From assembly GCA_001599295.1 (NCBI GenBank), contig BCGN01000003.1:1713148-1777147 (forward strand): DNA of 64,000 bases. The letters are read 5' to 3'. Every line of letters starts with the position of its first letter. Positions within the stretch are counted from its first letter, which is position 1. The notes under the pieces were generated by a model. The model did not search any database. It was given only the letters and a program-made list of their open reading frames with translations, and was not told the DNA's origin. The stretch comes from Sporopachydermia quercuum (taxonomy: Eukaryota; Ascomycota; Sporopachydermiomycetes; Sporopachydermiales; Sporopachydermiaceae). Position numbers and translations under genes: made by a program. Shown here piece after piece: positions 31,801-40,355 of this stretch.

Positions 31801-32402
31801 CTTTATATCGTATGATTGAACTATACGTAGAAGGAACCCAAACCAAGAACGCTTTTCTCAGTTTGATATCCTTGTTGTTGCCAACCTTGCTGTTGTTTTC
31901 CTTGATATTCCTGTTATTCAGGTTTTTCTCGGAAGAACGTGCGTTGCATTCTGCTTTGAAAGAATACCCATATTTTGGTGGACGCGGGCCCAATTTGGGC
32001 GATTTTGGATTTGATAGTTCATGGAATGAAATGGTGCGAAACGATTTCAATAAAGGTGAAAACTGGAAGCAAAATATCGGCGAGAAAGGTGATAGAAGCA
32101 AACAAAGATTACCGTATTATCTTGGATACCAAGCGTCTGATATTATGTCGCCTGAGCATTTGAAAGATTTACAGTATGAGGAAGAAATACGGTTATGGGA
32201 CTGGATCAATAATAGGATAGATTCTAAGCAGGAAAGGGAAGAAGGAAAAGGAAGACGACGGGAGAACAGAAAGGAGAATGGATATAGCAATGGTATGAAA
32301 GCTAAGAAGTTTATTGAGCAGCTTCCAGATGATGAGAAGAAGGAAATGATAGGATTGCTGGAATCTCGTGTGCAAGAGTTAAAAAATCAGTTGCAAGAGT
32401 AA
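28815..32402 (+). CDS. GRAM/VASt sterol-transfer protein of the Lam/Ltc family
   Basis: A 1195-residue ER-anchored membrane-contact-site protein. Order: a Ser-rich disordered N-terminus (1-445); a GRAM domain (about 450-560: LLGDYSCALSKDILLQGRMY, FYSNIMGYLTNIIIPFEEI); an acidic stretch (610-680) and a Gly/Asn/Ser low-complexity stretch (about 680-745); one VASt/StART-like domain (about 772-940: VTFPLPPGVVFSLLWG, SFFYLGWGSHNDTHLV); a Lys-rich segment; a transmembrane helix (about 1013-1039: LSLISLLLPTLLLFSLIFLL); and a lumenal tail ending in a short coiled coil. The single VASt domain and the absence of a BAR domain fit the Lam5/Lam6 (Ltc1) group, though it is longer than those. Lam proteins move ergosterol between ER and plasma membrane, vacuole or mitochondria. 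Confidence 0.88.
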   Translation: MSAVTSVSFRHLDDKEDNKSTSSVNEGGFLGTIEHLFKSPIYKLTSNPSKRSSIASFPELNESKSKFSRNLKSLSSKIRRQSSSSGNFPNIQEPNNSVDYGDSASSTTNRLNPVYSQSSDVSDVSRVNEVQFQPTRVSSGTKRPNPMDTIGKGELSLASLGLGLVSGGDGEPNNDSFDQLRLNGESLASSKRNSRILADSASSKRPSMRTSQQFDSPVNGMSSPLLNGATSPRPVGNISSNTSTNEHRRHLPNDPLTGTGSSEKYIAEIDNRLKADPIPGAITPAIVHDIDADLLAITPTGSTPAAGGLSLSPRISNNQIGSYLDQHRNEHALRNTTSPLSNIKSLPVESEISATSPSLEQTSQNVPSDSTLTVPKVSKRQRSKSMQTIRDGLGSKELPVTSVTSPIARLKELSAPALQDSEVGGSLNGTPAAGEISSVMKVPFASEKKNSEFRSLFKTIPSNEKLLGDYSCALSKDILLQGRMYVSDHHICFYSNIMGYLTNIIIPFEEIIRLEKKSTAVLFPNGMVIKTLHEKYVFASFMQRDTAFDLIFQLWKAVVEGDGKRKRTLSMLTHRTNRTTNSMRTKLHKTLYRIKDGHNCKYKTSATEGYIKGDGIEFVGESSDEDGESRSYGEERDDDSYEDSFDENTELSGSYLDSTDEEEMTDDSGEISAPGEASRGRNGSGNGNEGGSNGGGSGGSRNGSGNGNGTGNGTASGSAGTGTGNSGAHGNAGPENGNNQGSDVDLFNGYKNLGPMTHGPTTAGPEGGTANEKPVLDVTFPLPPGVVFSLLWGEKQDFLLKTFERDKLFDISPIPQFADDPPSRKFSYTRPLGGPVGPKQTKCIITETIEQKDFDTYCKVVRVTQTPDVPSGGSFMVRSFFYLGWGSHNDTHLVMTWSIEWTGRSFIKGPIEKGSGDGQNESGKQLIELINEEIKQMKYSGGGDMKKTGEGIRSKKKSKKPRKKTVGEVETGAEKKKSEVEPGWIMNTLQFMLPPPLYRMIELYVEGTQTKNAFLSLISLLLPTLLLFSLIFLLFRFFSEERALHSALKEYPYFGGRGPNLGDFGFDSSWNEMVRNDFNKGENWKQNIGEKGDRSKQRLPYYLGYQASDIMSPEHLKDLQYEEEIRLWDWINNRIDSKQEREEGKGRRRENRKENGYSNGMKAKKFIEQLPDDEKKEMIGLLESRVQELKNQLQE

Positions 32403-32966
32403 GTTGGAGAAGGAAATGGTTGGAAAACAGCAATATTTGTTAGAACCTCTTGTAGCGCGTGGTGGAACTGTTGAAAGGGTATTAGTAATGAAAACTGTAT
32501 AGGTGTGATATTTAATATAGTGGAGGAAAAAGGAGTTGATAGGAGTTGAAATACGTAGGTAATTGCCGGGTGGAAAGTATACAAATAACATCGATTAAGC
32601 AGCTAGAAAGCAATTACATTGATAAAAGCACTGATGAATCACATCAAGGGAGTTGTTTTTGTTGAATAGCACACAATTACGTTTTCATTGTTTGCGGCTG
32701 TAGTTTATATTTTCGTGTTTGTACTCTTGTTTCACGTGACTTGTANATTTCACTTTTTTCGCGTCGTATGCAATCGAAATTCACCGTCTCAATTGCTTCT
32801 CAAGTTTCTTATGATCTTCTGTAGTGACTAAACAGTGGGATTCTCGACGGGCAGTTAATGTATTTAATGGATTATTATTTAAGGGTTCACGTCAATAGTC
32901 ATACTAATGATAGGTGTGATGTATCTTGTGATATTAGGCTTAGGACAATTAAGAATAGTGAAAATA
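32403..32966 (+). promoter_or_regulatory. SAE3 upstream region
   Basis: No gene seen. It contains TCACGTGA at 32732-32739, about 230 bases before the SAE3 start, followed by an N at 32746. Confidence 0.5.
32732..32739. promoter_or_regulatory. TCACGTGA E-box upstream of SAE3
   Basis: A palindromic E-box octamer, 228 bases upstream of the proposed SAE3 ATG. Factor inferred from the consensus only. Confidence 0.4.
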
Positions 32967-33487
32967 ATGTATAGAAGAAGGTCAAATAAAGTAGAAACAA
33001 AGGTGAGAATGTCCGTTTGAAATAAGTAGAAATTATATGCTGACAATGTAAATCAAACCGTGATATTAACATGGGTCCAGGAGTCACTGGAGAGGAAGGT
33101 CTTGGAAGGGAAACAAGCATTGATTGAACTGGAGAGAGAGTACGAGCAGCTTGAGAATGAATTGACGTGAGTGTATTATTTTATTATTATTATCTATTCT
33201 TGTCTTTTTGAATAAAATACAAGATACTTATCAGCTAGCACATATGTTATTTCTACATCTATTACTACTATTAATTCACCTGTACTAACATTGATCTGAT
33301 GAATGACTCAAGTGAACTGACAGAAAGAACTCCTGAAGAGATAGTGAAAACACACATAAACATCCTGAAAGAGTATAATGAGGTGAGAGATGCTGGATTG
33401 AAAGTGATGGAAATAATAGCTAATCAAAAGTCAGTTCCAATATCTGAAGTATATAAGGAGTTTGATATACATGATGACGAGAGATGA
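32967..33487 (+). CDS. SAE3: Sae3/Swi5 recombination mediator, three exons
   Basis: I join exons 32967-33002, 33081-33166 and 33313-33487 to give a 98-residue protein. The introns are 33003-33080 (GTGAGA...CCAG) and 33167-33312 (GTGAGT...TACTAAC...CAAG). The phases agree (0, then 2) and the total is divisible by three. The N-terminal half is coiled coil (LIELEREYEQLENEL). The C-terminal half matches yeast Sae3, with LKEYNEVRDAGLK followed by EIIANQKSVPISEVYKEF. Sae3 acts with Mei5 to load Dmc1 (or Rad51, as Swi5-Sfr1) on RPA-coated single strands. The S. cerevisiae gene (91 residues) also carries an intron. Exons 2-3 are secure; the 12-codon first exon is a best guess, since exon 2 has no in-frame ATG. 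Confidence 0.85.
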
Positions 33488-34302
33488 GGGTAGTTCTACT
33501 ACGAGGAAAGGAGAAGAATCTTAATGGCAGGAGAATCAGCGAAACGCATCTCATTGATTGCAAATAACAGAAAAATGGGAATAAGTTGTATTCAGCGATG
33601 TTCAATTGGTTGCTCGTTAACTCAGTTAGTGAAAAGACTCGTCTCCACACTGTTGTAGTAACCAAGGGAGATTTTCATGAAAGAGAAGAGCCCAAACCCC
33701 TGTTTGACGATAATTTTACTGCTTAAAATACATCATGCTTAGGGGCCAAATTACTATATTTTTTTATATACTCATGATCTTTATCCTGCAATAATGATCC
33801 CTTGACACTTATCACAGCATCATCTCTCCGGCTAACTATAGGGACAATAAGGCATATTTACTTTCCAGTCAGAGCAACTAAAACAACGCAAAGAGTTGGC
33901 CTATTAAATCAACGCGTGTTTTTATATTTTAATCCTTTTAATTCTGTTATTCTGAATTCATTACAAGTTTCATTAAATTGCAGTAATAATCAACCGTTTA
34001 ATGGACTCTGCCGGTTCTTTACCACTTTTATCATTTCCGCTTTCTGTATAACAACTTCCGGAATAAATAATATACCATAAACCCCCCTTCCCTTCTGGTA
34101 ACTTATTTATTTCCTGTCGGACTTCTCCTATCAACAGATGATATTCACAGCATTAACCATGTGATGATTGCATTATAAATGTATTATTATTTAACGGTAT
34201 AGTTGCTAGAAATTCAGCATCAGACAGATTCGGCAGACAGGAGAATTTGTATTGTGACTGCGGTTTCAATTCCATCGGCTCAAACCAATCATAACCATCA
34301 CA
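33488..34302. other. Intergenic, SAE3 to TVP23
   Basis: No gene supported. The open frame at 33802-34080 has no recognisable content. Confidence 0.55.
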
Positions 34303-35057
34303 ATGGATGGAACAGCAAATAGCAATCCATCTAGCAATGGATTAATCCGAAGGCTATCAGAATCAGGACATCCTGTTGCGCTTTTATTCTTCATGGGTCT
34401 GAAAACTGGTGCTTTATTAGCCTATTTGTTTGGGTTATTGTTCACATCAAACTTGTAAGTTAACGCAGTAGATCATGAACATGTTGTGGTATCTTTTGCA
34501 CATACGCATACTAACTGACCTAGCATCCTTGTATTTATAGTTGTAGTGCTGTTGACAGCAGCAGACTTCTGGAATTGCAAAAACGTATCAGGAAGACTCT
34601 TGGTAGGCTTACGATGGTGGAATGAGACATCAGCTGCCGGAGAAAGCATCTGGGTGTTTGAAACAGCAGATGTAAGTATTTCGATTGTTAGTTAAAAAGA
34701 TCAGACAGTCAATTGCTGTTGCAATGATAATATTAACACTAACATATTTAGCCATCACGTGTGATAAATCCAATTGACTCTAAAATGTTCTGGTTGTTCT
34801 TATATGGATCCCCAGCCTTCTGGATTATTCTTGGCCTATTGGCCGTACTGAAGTTTCAGTTTCTATCATTGATACTTGTGATAATTGCTGTTGCACTCAC
34901 TACGACAAACGCTGTAGCATTTACACGATGTGATAAGTTCAGCAAAGCTAATACTATTGCCGATGGCGTTTTCAGTAGAATTACAGGAGGATTAGCCAGT
35001 AGAGTATTTAGCAGTGGAACGAGTGCATTTGGAAGTTTTTTTTCAGGAGGACGTTAG
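34303..35057 (+). CDS. TVP23: Tvp23, Golgi membrane protein, three exons
   Basis: Joined from exons 34303-34454, 34524-34671 and 34752-35057, giving 201 residues (yeast Tvp23 has 199). Intron 1 (34455-34523) has GTAAGT and TACTAAC seven bases before TAG; intron 2 (34672-34751) has GTAAGT and CTAAC then TTTAG. Conserved family segments span the junctions: [20 protein letters not shown] and [15 protein letters not shown]. Four membrane helices are evident. The protein sits in late-Golgi vesicles with Yip4/Yip5 and Tvp15/18 and has a poorly defined role in vesicle traffic. The ends are hydrophilic: Asn/Ser-rich at the start, Gly/Ser-rich at the end. Confidence 0.95.
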
Positions 35058-35720
35058 AGAAATGATAATGAAAAAGAATGAAACTACAGCATAGATATTA
35101 AGTTAACGAATAGGAAGATAAATTAGGAGCAGTGAATGAATCCTGTTGGGGAACTAAAATTGGAATAGTGAGAACAAGATATCGATGTTCTTCTCGATAG
35201 AGGGAAACTCATAATAGAGTTGAGGTTCTGGCTTGATCATATGAGCAGTGGCTGGGGGATATTAATATGGTGATTATAATAGCAGTAAATCTGCTCCATT
35301 TCTTACATATTGACACCTTTTCCTCGGAAAAGGCTGACATTCAAGCACGAAATATAACCAATTCTTGAAAGCTAAAATATAGGTTTTGTTTTAACGCATA
35401 TTCATGCAATGCTATTCGAACTTAAGTGCCTATTACTAGATTACATAATCGTGTGATGTATTATACGTTTGTTCGCATGCGACTTCCTAGTAGGGAATTA
35501 AAGTTGAATTGTAAGTGATCCATGTTAACTCTAACCTTATTTATCTTCCCCACCTATGTCTTCGGAACAACTACAGCTCTTTTTTGGCACTCTCTATCCA
35601 TAAGACACTATCCAATATCTCAGTTTATTCCAACAGAATCAAAAAAAAATACAATAAATAAGCAATAATTATAGGTTTTCTAGAACTCTAATTATACCAA
35701 TTGTTTTCATTTCCATGCTT
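35058..35720. other. Convergent intergenic region, TVP23/small minus-strand gene
   Basis: No gene seen. AT-rich 3' flanks. Confidence 0.5.
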
Positions 35721-35864
35721 CTAGTTGACATCACCAAGAGTCTCATTAGGTTGCCCTAGAGTTGCACTCAATTGCTTATCAGTTTCTTGTATCTCAAGTG
35801 ACAATTTCCTTCTTTCAGTGTCCATTTTTGCCGCCAGAACATTTATTGAAACTTCGGTTGGCAT
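35721..35864 (-). CDS. 47-residue coiled-coil protein, unknown, with 5'UTR intron
   Basis: The minus strand holds an ATG-led frame of 47 codons (MPTEVSINVLAAKMDTERRK...) with a clear heptad-like amphipathic helix (ERRKLSLEIQETDKQLS) and a short polar tail (LGQPNETLGDVN). Directly upstream is a textbook intron (35866-35962, minus): GTATGC donor, TACTAAC branch point and TAG acceptor one base before the ATG. The intron and the protein-like composition argue for a real gene; its 5' exon would lie in the 240 bases shared with the divergent aldehyde dehydrogenase. I cannot name the family; small coiled-coil subunits of larger complexes (for example DASH-type) are the kind of thing it resembles. 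A missed 3' exon is possible. Confidence 0.5.
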   Translation of the reverse strand: MPTEVSINVLAAKMDTERRKLSLEIQETDKQLSATLGQPNETLGDVN

Positions 35865-35865
35865 T

Positions 35866-35962
35866 CTAGTTCAATCGTTAGTACTTAAACAACAGCGGAT
35901 CCCGTAACGTTTGTCTTAGGGGTTTCTCTTTATTCAAGTGCTCTTGGTTGCAAGTGGCATAC
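35866..35962 (-). other. Predicted 5'UTR intron of the 47-residue gene
   Basis: Donor GTATGC, branch TACTAAC and acceptor CTAG on the minus strand; 97 nt. The acceptor leaves one A before the ATG. Confidence 0.55.
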
Positions 35963-36106
35963 TATTGAAAGATCAGAACAACTGGCAGTCTACAGCNAAT
36001 ATTATAGTTATTAGTTGCTTTTTGATACTACTTCATCCGCAATTATCAGCTGATTCAATTGCCTGAATCCTTTCCCTATATCCAGTATTTATCNCGAATC
36101 ATCACA

Positions 36107-37633
36107 ATGTCCTCTGTTTATACTACTATCAAACTACCAAACGAGAAAACTTACCAGCAACCTATTGGTATTTTCATCAACAACCAGTTCAAACCTTCTA
36201 ATGCATCACAGAAAATCCCAGTATTTAATCCTGCAACGGGCAAAGAAATCACACAGGTTTTCAGTGCTGACGAAAAGGATATAGATGAAGCTGTTGCTGC
36301 AGCTAGAAATGCATTCGAATCGGTCTGGAGCTCTACATCGGGAACAAAACGTGGCGAGCTGATTTACAAGCTTGCTGATCTGGCTCAAGAGAATTTCGAG
36401 ACTTTGGCTGCTATTGAAGCTTTAGATAGTGGAAAACCGTATCATAAAAATGCTCGTGGTGATGTTGCAGGTTTTATCGCGGTGCTGAAATACTATGCTG
36501 GCTGGGCAGATAAAATCTCTGGAAAGACAATTGAAGCAGTTCCTGGTAAGAAAATAGCATTCACACTTCATGAGCCCCATGGAGTCTGTGGCCAGATCAT
36601 CCCTTGGAACTATCCTTTGCTGATGGCAGCTTGGAAGATTGCCCCAGCCCTTGCGGCTGGAAATACTATAGTATTGAAGCTGGCCGAGGCCACGCCATTG
36701 AGTATGCTTTATTTTGCTACCCTGGTTGAAAAAGCTGAAATTCCGCCAGGAGTTTTGAACATTATGACGGGAATTGGGTCAAAAGCAGGCTCAAGACTGG
36801 CTGAACATCCTGACGTTGACAAAATAGCATTCACAGGTTCTACAGCTACAGGAAGAGCCATCATGAAGCTCGCTGCAGGAAACTTGAAAAGTATCACTTT
36901 GGAGTGCGGGGGAAAGTCTCCAATGTTGGTATTCAAAGACTGTGATCTTGAACAAGCTGTTAAATGGGCCCATGCTGGTGTTATGTCCAATATGGGTCAA
37001 ATATGTACTGCTATTTCAAGAGTTTACGTCCACGAGGATATCTATGAAAAGTTCATTGACCTTTATAAACAGCAAGTTGAAACTGTCTCTATTGTAGGTG
37101 ATCCCTTCAATAAGGACGTCTATCAAGGCCCTCAGGTGAGTATAGATCAGCAGAAGAAAGTGAACGATATGATTGAAGCTGGTATCAAAGAAGGAGCCAG
37201 AGTTGTTGTTGGAGGTGTGATAAACCAGGAGGAAACTTCTGGCTCAGCTTCTGACTCGGGCTCTGGCTATTTTGTCAAGCCAACAGTATTTGCTGATGTT
37301 AAACAGAGCATGANAATAGTTCAAGAAGAGATTTTTGGTCCTGTCGTTGCTATAGGCAAATTCAGTAGCGATAAAGAAGCAATTGATTATGCCAATGATA
37401 GTATTTATGGTCTGGCTGCTAGCATATTTACTACTGATATTACTAGAGCTCATTTGATTGCTAGTAAGCTGAAAAGTGGCCAAGTATTTATAAACTCTTC
37501 TAATGATAGCGATTTCCGAGTTCCTTTCGGCGGATATAAAATGAGTGGATTTGGAAGAGAGTTGGGCTCTTACGGCTTGGATAACTATACTGTTGTGAAG
37601 GCTGTTCATTTGAATTTAGGTACCAAGTTATAG
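36107..37633 (+). CDS. Aldehyde dehydrogenase, cytosolic type
   Basis: A 508-residue ALDH that oxidises acetaldehyde or similar aldehydes to the acid. Start at the ATG at 36107 (MSSVYTTIKLPNEK); the 16-codon upstream extension contains an N and is not conserved. Motifs: PWNYPLLMAAWKIAPALAAGN; nucleotide-site lysine K191 with E194 in VLKLAEATPLS; Rossmann FTGSTATGR; catalytic base E266 in LECGGKSP; nucleophile C300 in NMGQICTA; EEIFGPV; and PFGGYKMSGFGRELG near the end. There is no mitochondrial presequence. A glutamate at 194 usually goes with NAD preference (Ald6-type NADP enzymes lack it). Leucine replaces the usual proline in KPAE. Yeast relatives are Ald2-Ald6; I cannot choose between them. 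Confidence 0.93.
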   Translation: MSSVYTTIKLPNEKTYQQPIGIFINNQFKPSNASQKIPVFNPATGKEITQVFSADEKDIDEAVAAARNAFESVWSSTSGTKRGELIYKLADLAQENFETLAAIEALDSGKPYHKNARGDVAGFIAVLKYYAGWADKISGKTIEAVPGKKIAFTLHEPHGVCGQIIPWNYPLLMAAWKIAPALAAGNTIVLKLAEATPLSMLYFATLVEKAEIPPGVLNIMTGIGSKAGSRLAEHPDVDKIAFTGSTATGRAIMKLAAGNLKSITLECGGKSPMLVFKDCDLEQAVKWAHAGVMSNMGQICTAISRVYVHEDIYEKFIDLYKQQVETVSIVGDPFNKDVYQGPQVSIDQQKKVNDMIEAGIKEGARVVVGGVINQEETSGSASDSGSGYFVKPTVFADVKQSMXIVQEEIFGPVVAIGKFSSDKEAIDYANDSIYGLAASIFTTDITRAHLIASKLKSGQVFINSSNDSDFRVPFGGYKMSGFGRELGSYGLDNYTVVKAVHLNLGTKL

Positions 37634-39311
37634 TAGTATCAGGTTGAATGATTGTANGAGGTATGAAGATGATTTATAGGTTGATTTAATGTAATGAGAA
37701 CATATTTGTAAGTAATGACGGTAGTTTCATTGTAATGAAGTAAATGGAATATCAGTATAAAAGTATCTATTTATACTAATAACACTTCCAGTATAGAGCG
37801 AGTGTCTATAACCACCATGCTACATATATTTTAGTAAAGAAATAGTACGTTTTTAAGGGATTATATGAGAATGTATGAGAAAGGTAATAGATTGATGCAT
37901 CAATACAAATGATACTGGCTCCTTTTATGCTTTGATTAATGCTGATAATAACGAAATACATAAAATAGTTGAGGTAATATTACAGCCGTATAACTACTAG
38001 TAGTTGGCAATTTGCTTTGTGGAACAGTATTATTGTTTTCATTATCACGTTCGAACGAATATTCTAGTGACATATGCATAATAATAAACGCTCAACACTA
38101 CATAATTGTAAATGCTTAACACTACATATAATAGATTATAACTCTGAAAGGACTGGAATAGAACAGTAGAAAAGAACATATAACAGGTTAAACAGTTATT
38201 ACTCATGTTAACAGATAAGTTTAGCCACTCAGGCTATTACAACTCTCTCACTACATCAACCTGACAGGTATTTTGTTTTTTTCTGAATAGTTTATTCAGT
38301 TATTCCAAGAATGCCTATACCATTGAAACGTTTTTAATCACATTCAAGTTCATCAACATTCTCTGTAGTTATTCTCCATTTCTCTTCTCTCATAAATGTG
38401 AACTGTTGCAATCTATCAAAGGAAAAAATGGAAGATGGTGCCAGGCACTACTAGACGTAACAGAACTAACGTGTTTCTATTTAGTGACGATGCTTGGGAA
38501 ATATAATTTTAAAGCCAGTAGCAATGATATGGGTGCCCAGTCAGTATTATAGGATATTCAGCTTAGATTGTTCGCCAGACAACGAGAATTACATTGGTAG
38601 CATCGGAAGCATGGGGAATGATGAAGACAGCTAGGTGTTTCTTTGATATTAAACGTCATCTACGAGGCAGAGAAAACTAAGGGAAAAAGATGATTTAGAA
38701 ATTGCCAGAGATCCAGAGCTTTTCATCGACGGAAACATATTAAGGATAGGTTTGCATCTGAGGTTTCAATCTGAAGCTTTCAAATGAGGGTTTGTTCTAT
38801 GAGCTGACAGCTACTTTCACCGAACTCGGAAGCAGAACAGTTGCAGCTCCAAACCATTTCCTTATGAATACAAATAAGACGTATAAAACTATGTATAAAA
38901 CTATGTATAAGACTATGTATAAAACTATGAATTAATTCTAGCTAATAAACTATGCAATAAGTACCATAAATTGACAATAAATTCTTAGTGTAAGAATTCA
39001 TAATTCCACCGGGACAGAGATGTTTAGTTCAGCATTCAAGAAGTCAACATCCCTCAAGGGTTCTGAAGAATATATTCAGGTTCCCAGGATTCATAAGGAA
39101 CAAAAAAAGCCCAGATAAACTCACATGCGTTTCTATTACCGTTTTACTACTGTTACTACTGCAGTATCATTACTATCACTTGGATTCTCGTATCATATAA
39201 AATACCATTAGATAATTACATAACATAGGGATCATTACATATACATAGATACAGACATCATTATTCATATTCATACTCTTGTTCTCATTCTCATTTTATT
39301 CATATCCTAGT
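37634..39311. other. 1.7-kb convergent gap, ALDH to URE2
   Basis: No gene supported. An acceptor-like CTAAC...TTTAG near 38466-38484 and a short ATG frame after it do not extend. It contains a 12-bp tandem repeat at 38882-38929. For two 3' flanks the gap is long. Confidence 0.45.
38882..38929. repeat. 12-bp tandem repeat, TATAAAACTATG x4
   Basis: Four head-to-tail copies; the third reads TATAAGACTATG. Lies in AT-rich intergenic DNA. Confidence 0.95.
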
Positions 39312-40355
39312 TTATGCCTTATTATCTAATCCCTTTAAAGCCTTGATAACAGCAGGCCTTTGCATCATAGTCTTAGTCCATTTATAAACCTCGGGGAACT
39401 CGTCTTTCAACCGAATTCCAATCTTATCAACAACATTATTCCATGGAACAAAGCATAAATCAGCAACAGTAATACGATCACCAACTAACCAAATAGGATT
39501 ATTGAAATACTTCGAACTTGAAAATGATAAAGAGCCATTTGAATATAATGATGCATTCTCCGACTCCAGTTCTAAAATCAATGATTCTCTTTTTAGGGCT
39601 AAAGTCATTTCAATAACACCATAGATCCGTCGCACTTCCTCGCTGTATCTTTCCACAGCAGAAGGCACTGATTCTGAATGGAAATAACGGAAATGTAATG
39701 CTTGTCCAATCATTGGTGCATGCCCTGAAGTTTGAAAGAAAATCCAGGAATTGATAGCTGCTTGCTCAGCAATATCAGTTGAATAAAGCGAAGTGTTTGG
39801 TACTTTTTGACATAAATATATAATAATAGCTCCTGATTCCCACATGGATGCGTTATCGTTTTCATGATCAATAACTGTTGGAACTCTTGAGTTGGGATTC
39901 ACTTGGATATACTCTGGGGACCGTTGTTCATTGGCTTGGAAGTCCAAAAAGATAGTATGGAATTTTAAATCCAACTCTGTCATTATTATGGCAACTTTGA
40001 AGCCATTTGGAGCAGATCTATGAGAGAAAAGAGTTATTCCCGAAGTGGGTAAGTTTTGAAAGAATTCTGACATTCTAGTTGACACAGGAGCTGTTGATTG
40101 AGCATTGTCGTCTGTTGCTGGTGGAGATGATGTCGAAATGCCTGATTGTTTTACTGGAATTCCCGTCGATATTCGCTCTGATTGAGAAGTTGGATTGGAA
40201 ATAGCAGCTGATGTATTTGAGTTGTTGCTTGCGTATTGGTTTCCCAAATGAACGTTTTTCAAAGCATAGGAAAGGTTAGAGATGGGAGGAGGAGGAACAG
40301 AAGCAGGAGTTCCCATGAACTCGTCTTCGTCCTCAGGATTGAACTGGTTATTCAT
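39312..40355 (-). CDS. URE2: Ure2, GST-fold nitrogen catabolite repression regulator
   Basis: A 347-residue Ure2. In yeast it holds GATA activators Gln3 and Gat1 in the cytoplasm when nitrogen is good, and has glutathione peroxidase activity. The GST-like region starts near residue 108 with TLFSHRSAPNGFKVAIIM, almost identical to S. cerevisiae Ure2, followed by VNPNSRVPTVIDH, WESGAIIIYL, INSWIFFQTSGHAPMIGQAL and VADLCFVPWNNVVDKIGI. The first 107 residues are disordered, with scattered Asn, Ser, Thr and Pro, but without the dense Asn tract of the S. cerevisiae prion domain. Its classical target class, a Mep2-type permease, is also in this window (21495-23102). Intronless. Confidence 0.96.
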   Translation of the reverse strand: MNNQFNPEDEDEFMGTPASVPPPPISNLSYALKNVHLGNQYASNNSNTSAAISNPTSQSERISTGIPVKQSGISTSSPPATDDNAQSTAPVSTRMSEFFQNLPTSGITLFSHRSAPNGFKVAIIMTELDLKFHTIFLDFQANEQRSPEYIQVNPNSRVPTVIDHENDNASMWESGAIIIYLCQKVPNTSLYSTDIAEQAAINSWIFFQTSGHAPMIGQALHFRYFHSESVPSAVERYSEEVRRIYGVIEMTLALKRESLILELESENASLYSNGSLSFSSSKYFNNPIWLVGDRITVADLCFVPWNNVVDKIGIRLKDEFPEVYKWTKTMMQRPAVIKALKGLDNKA

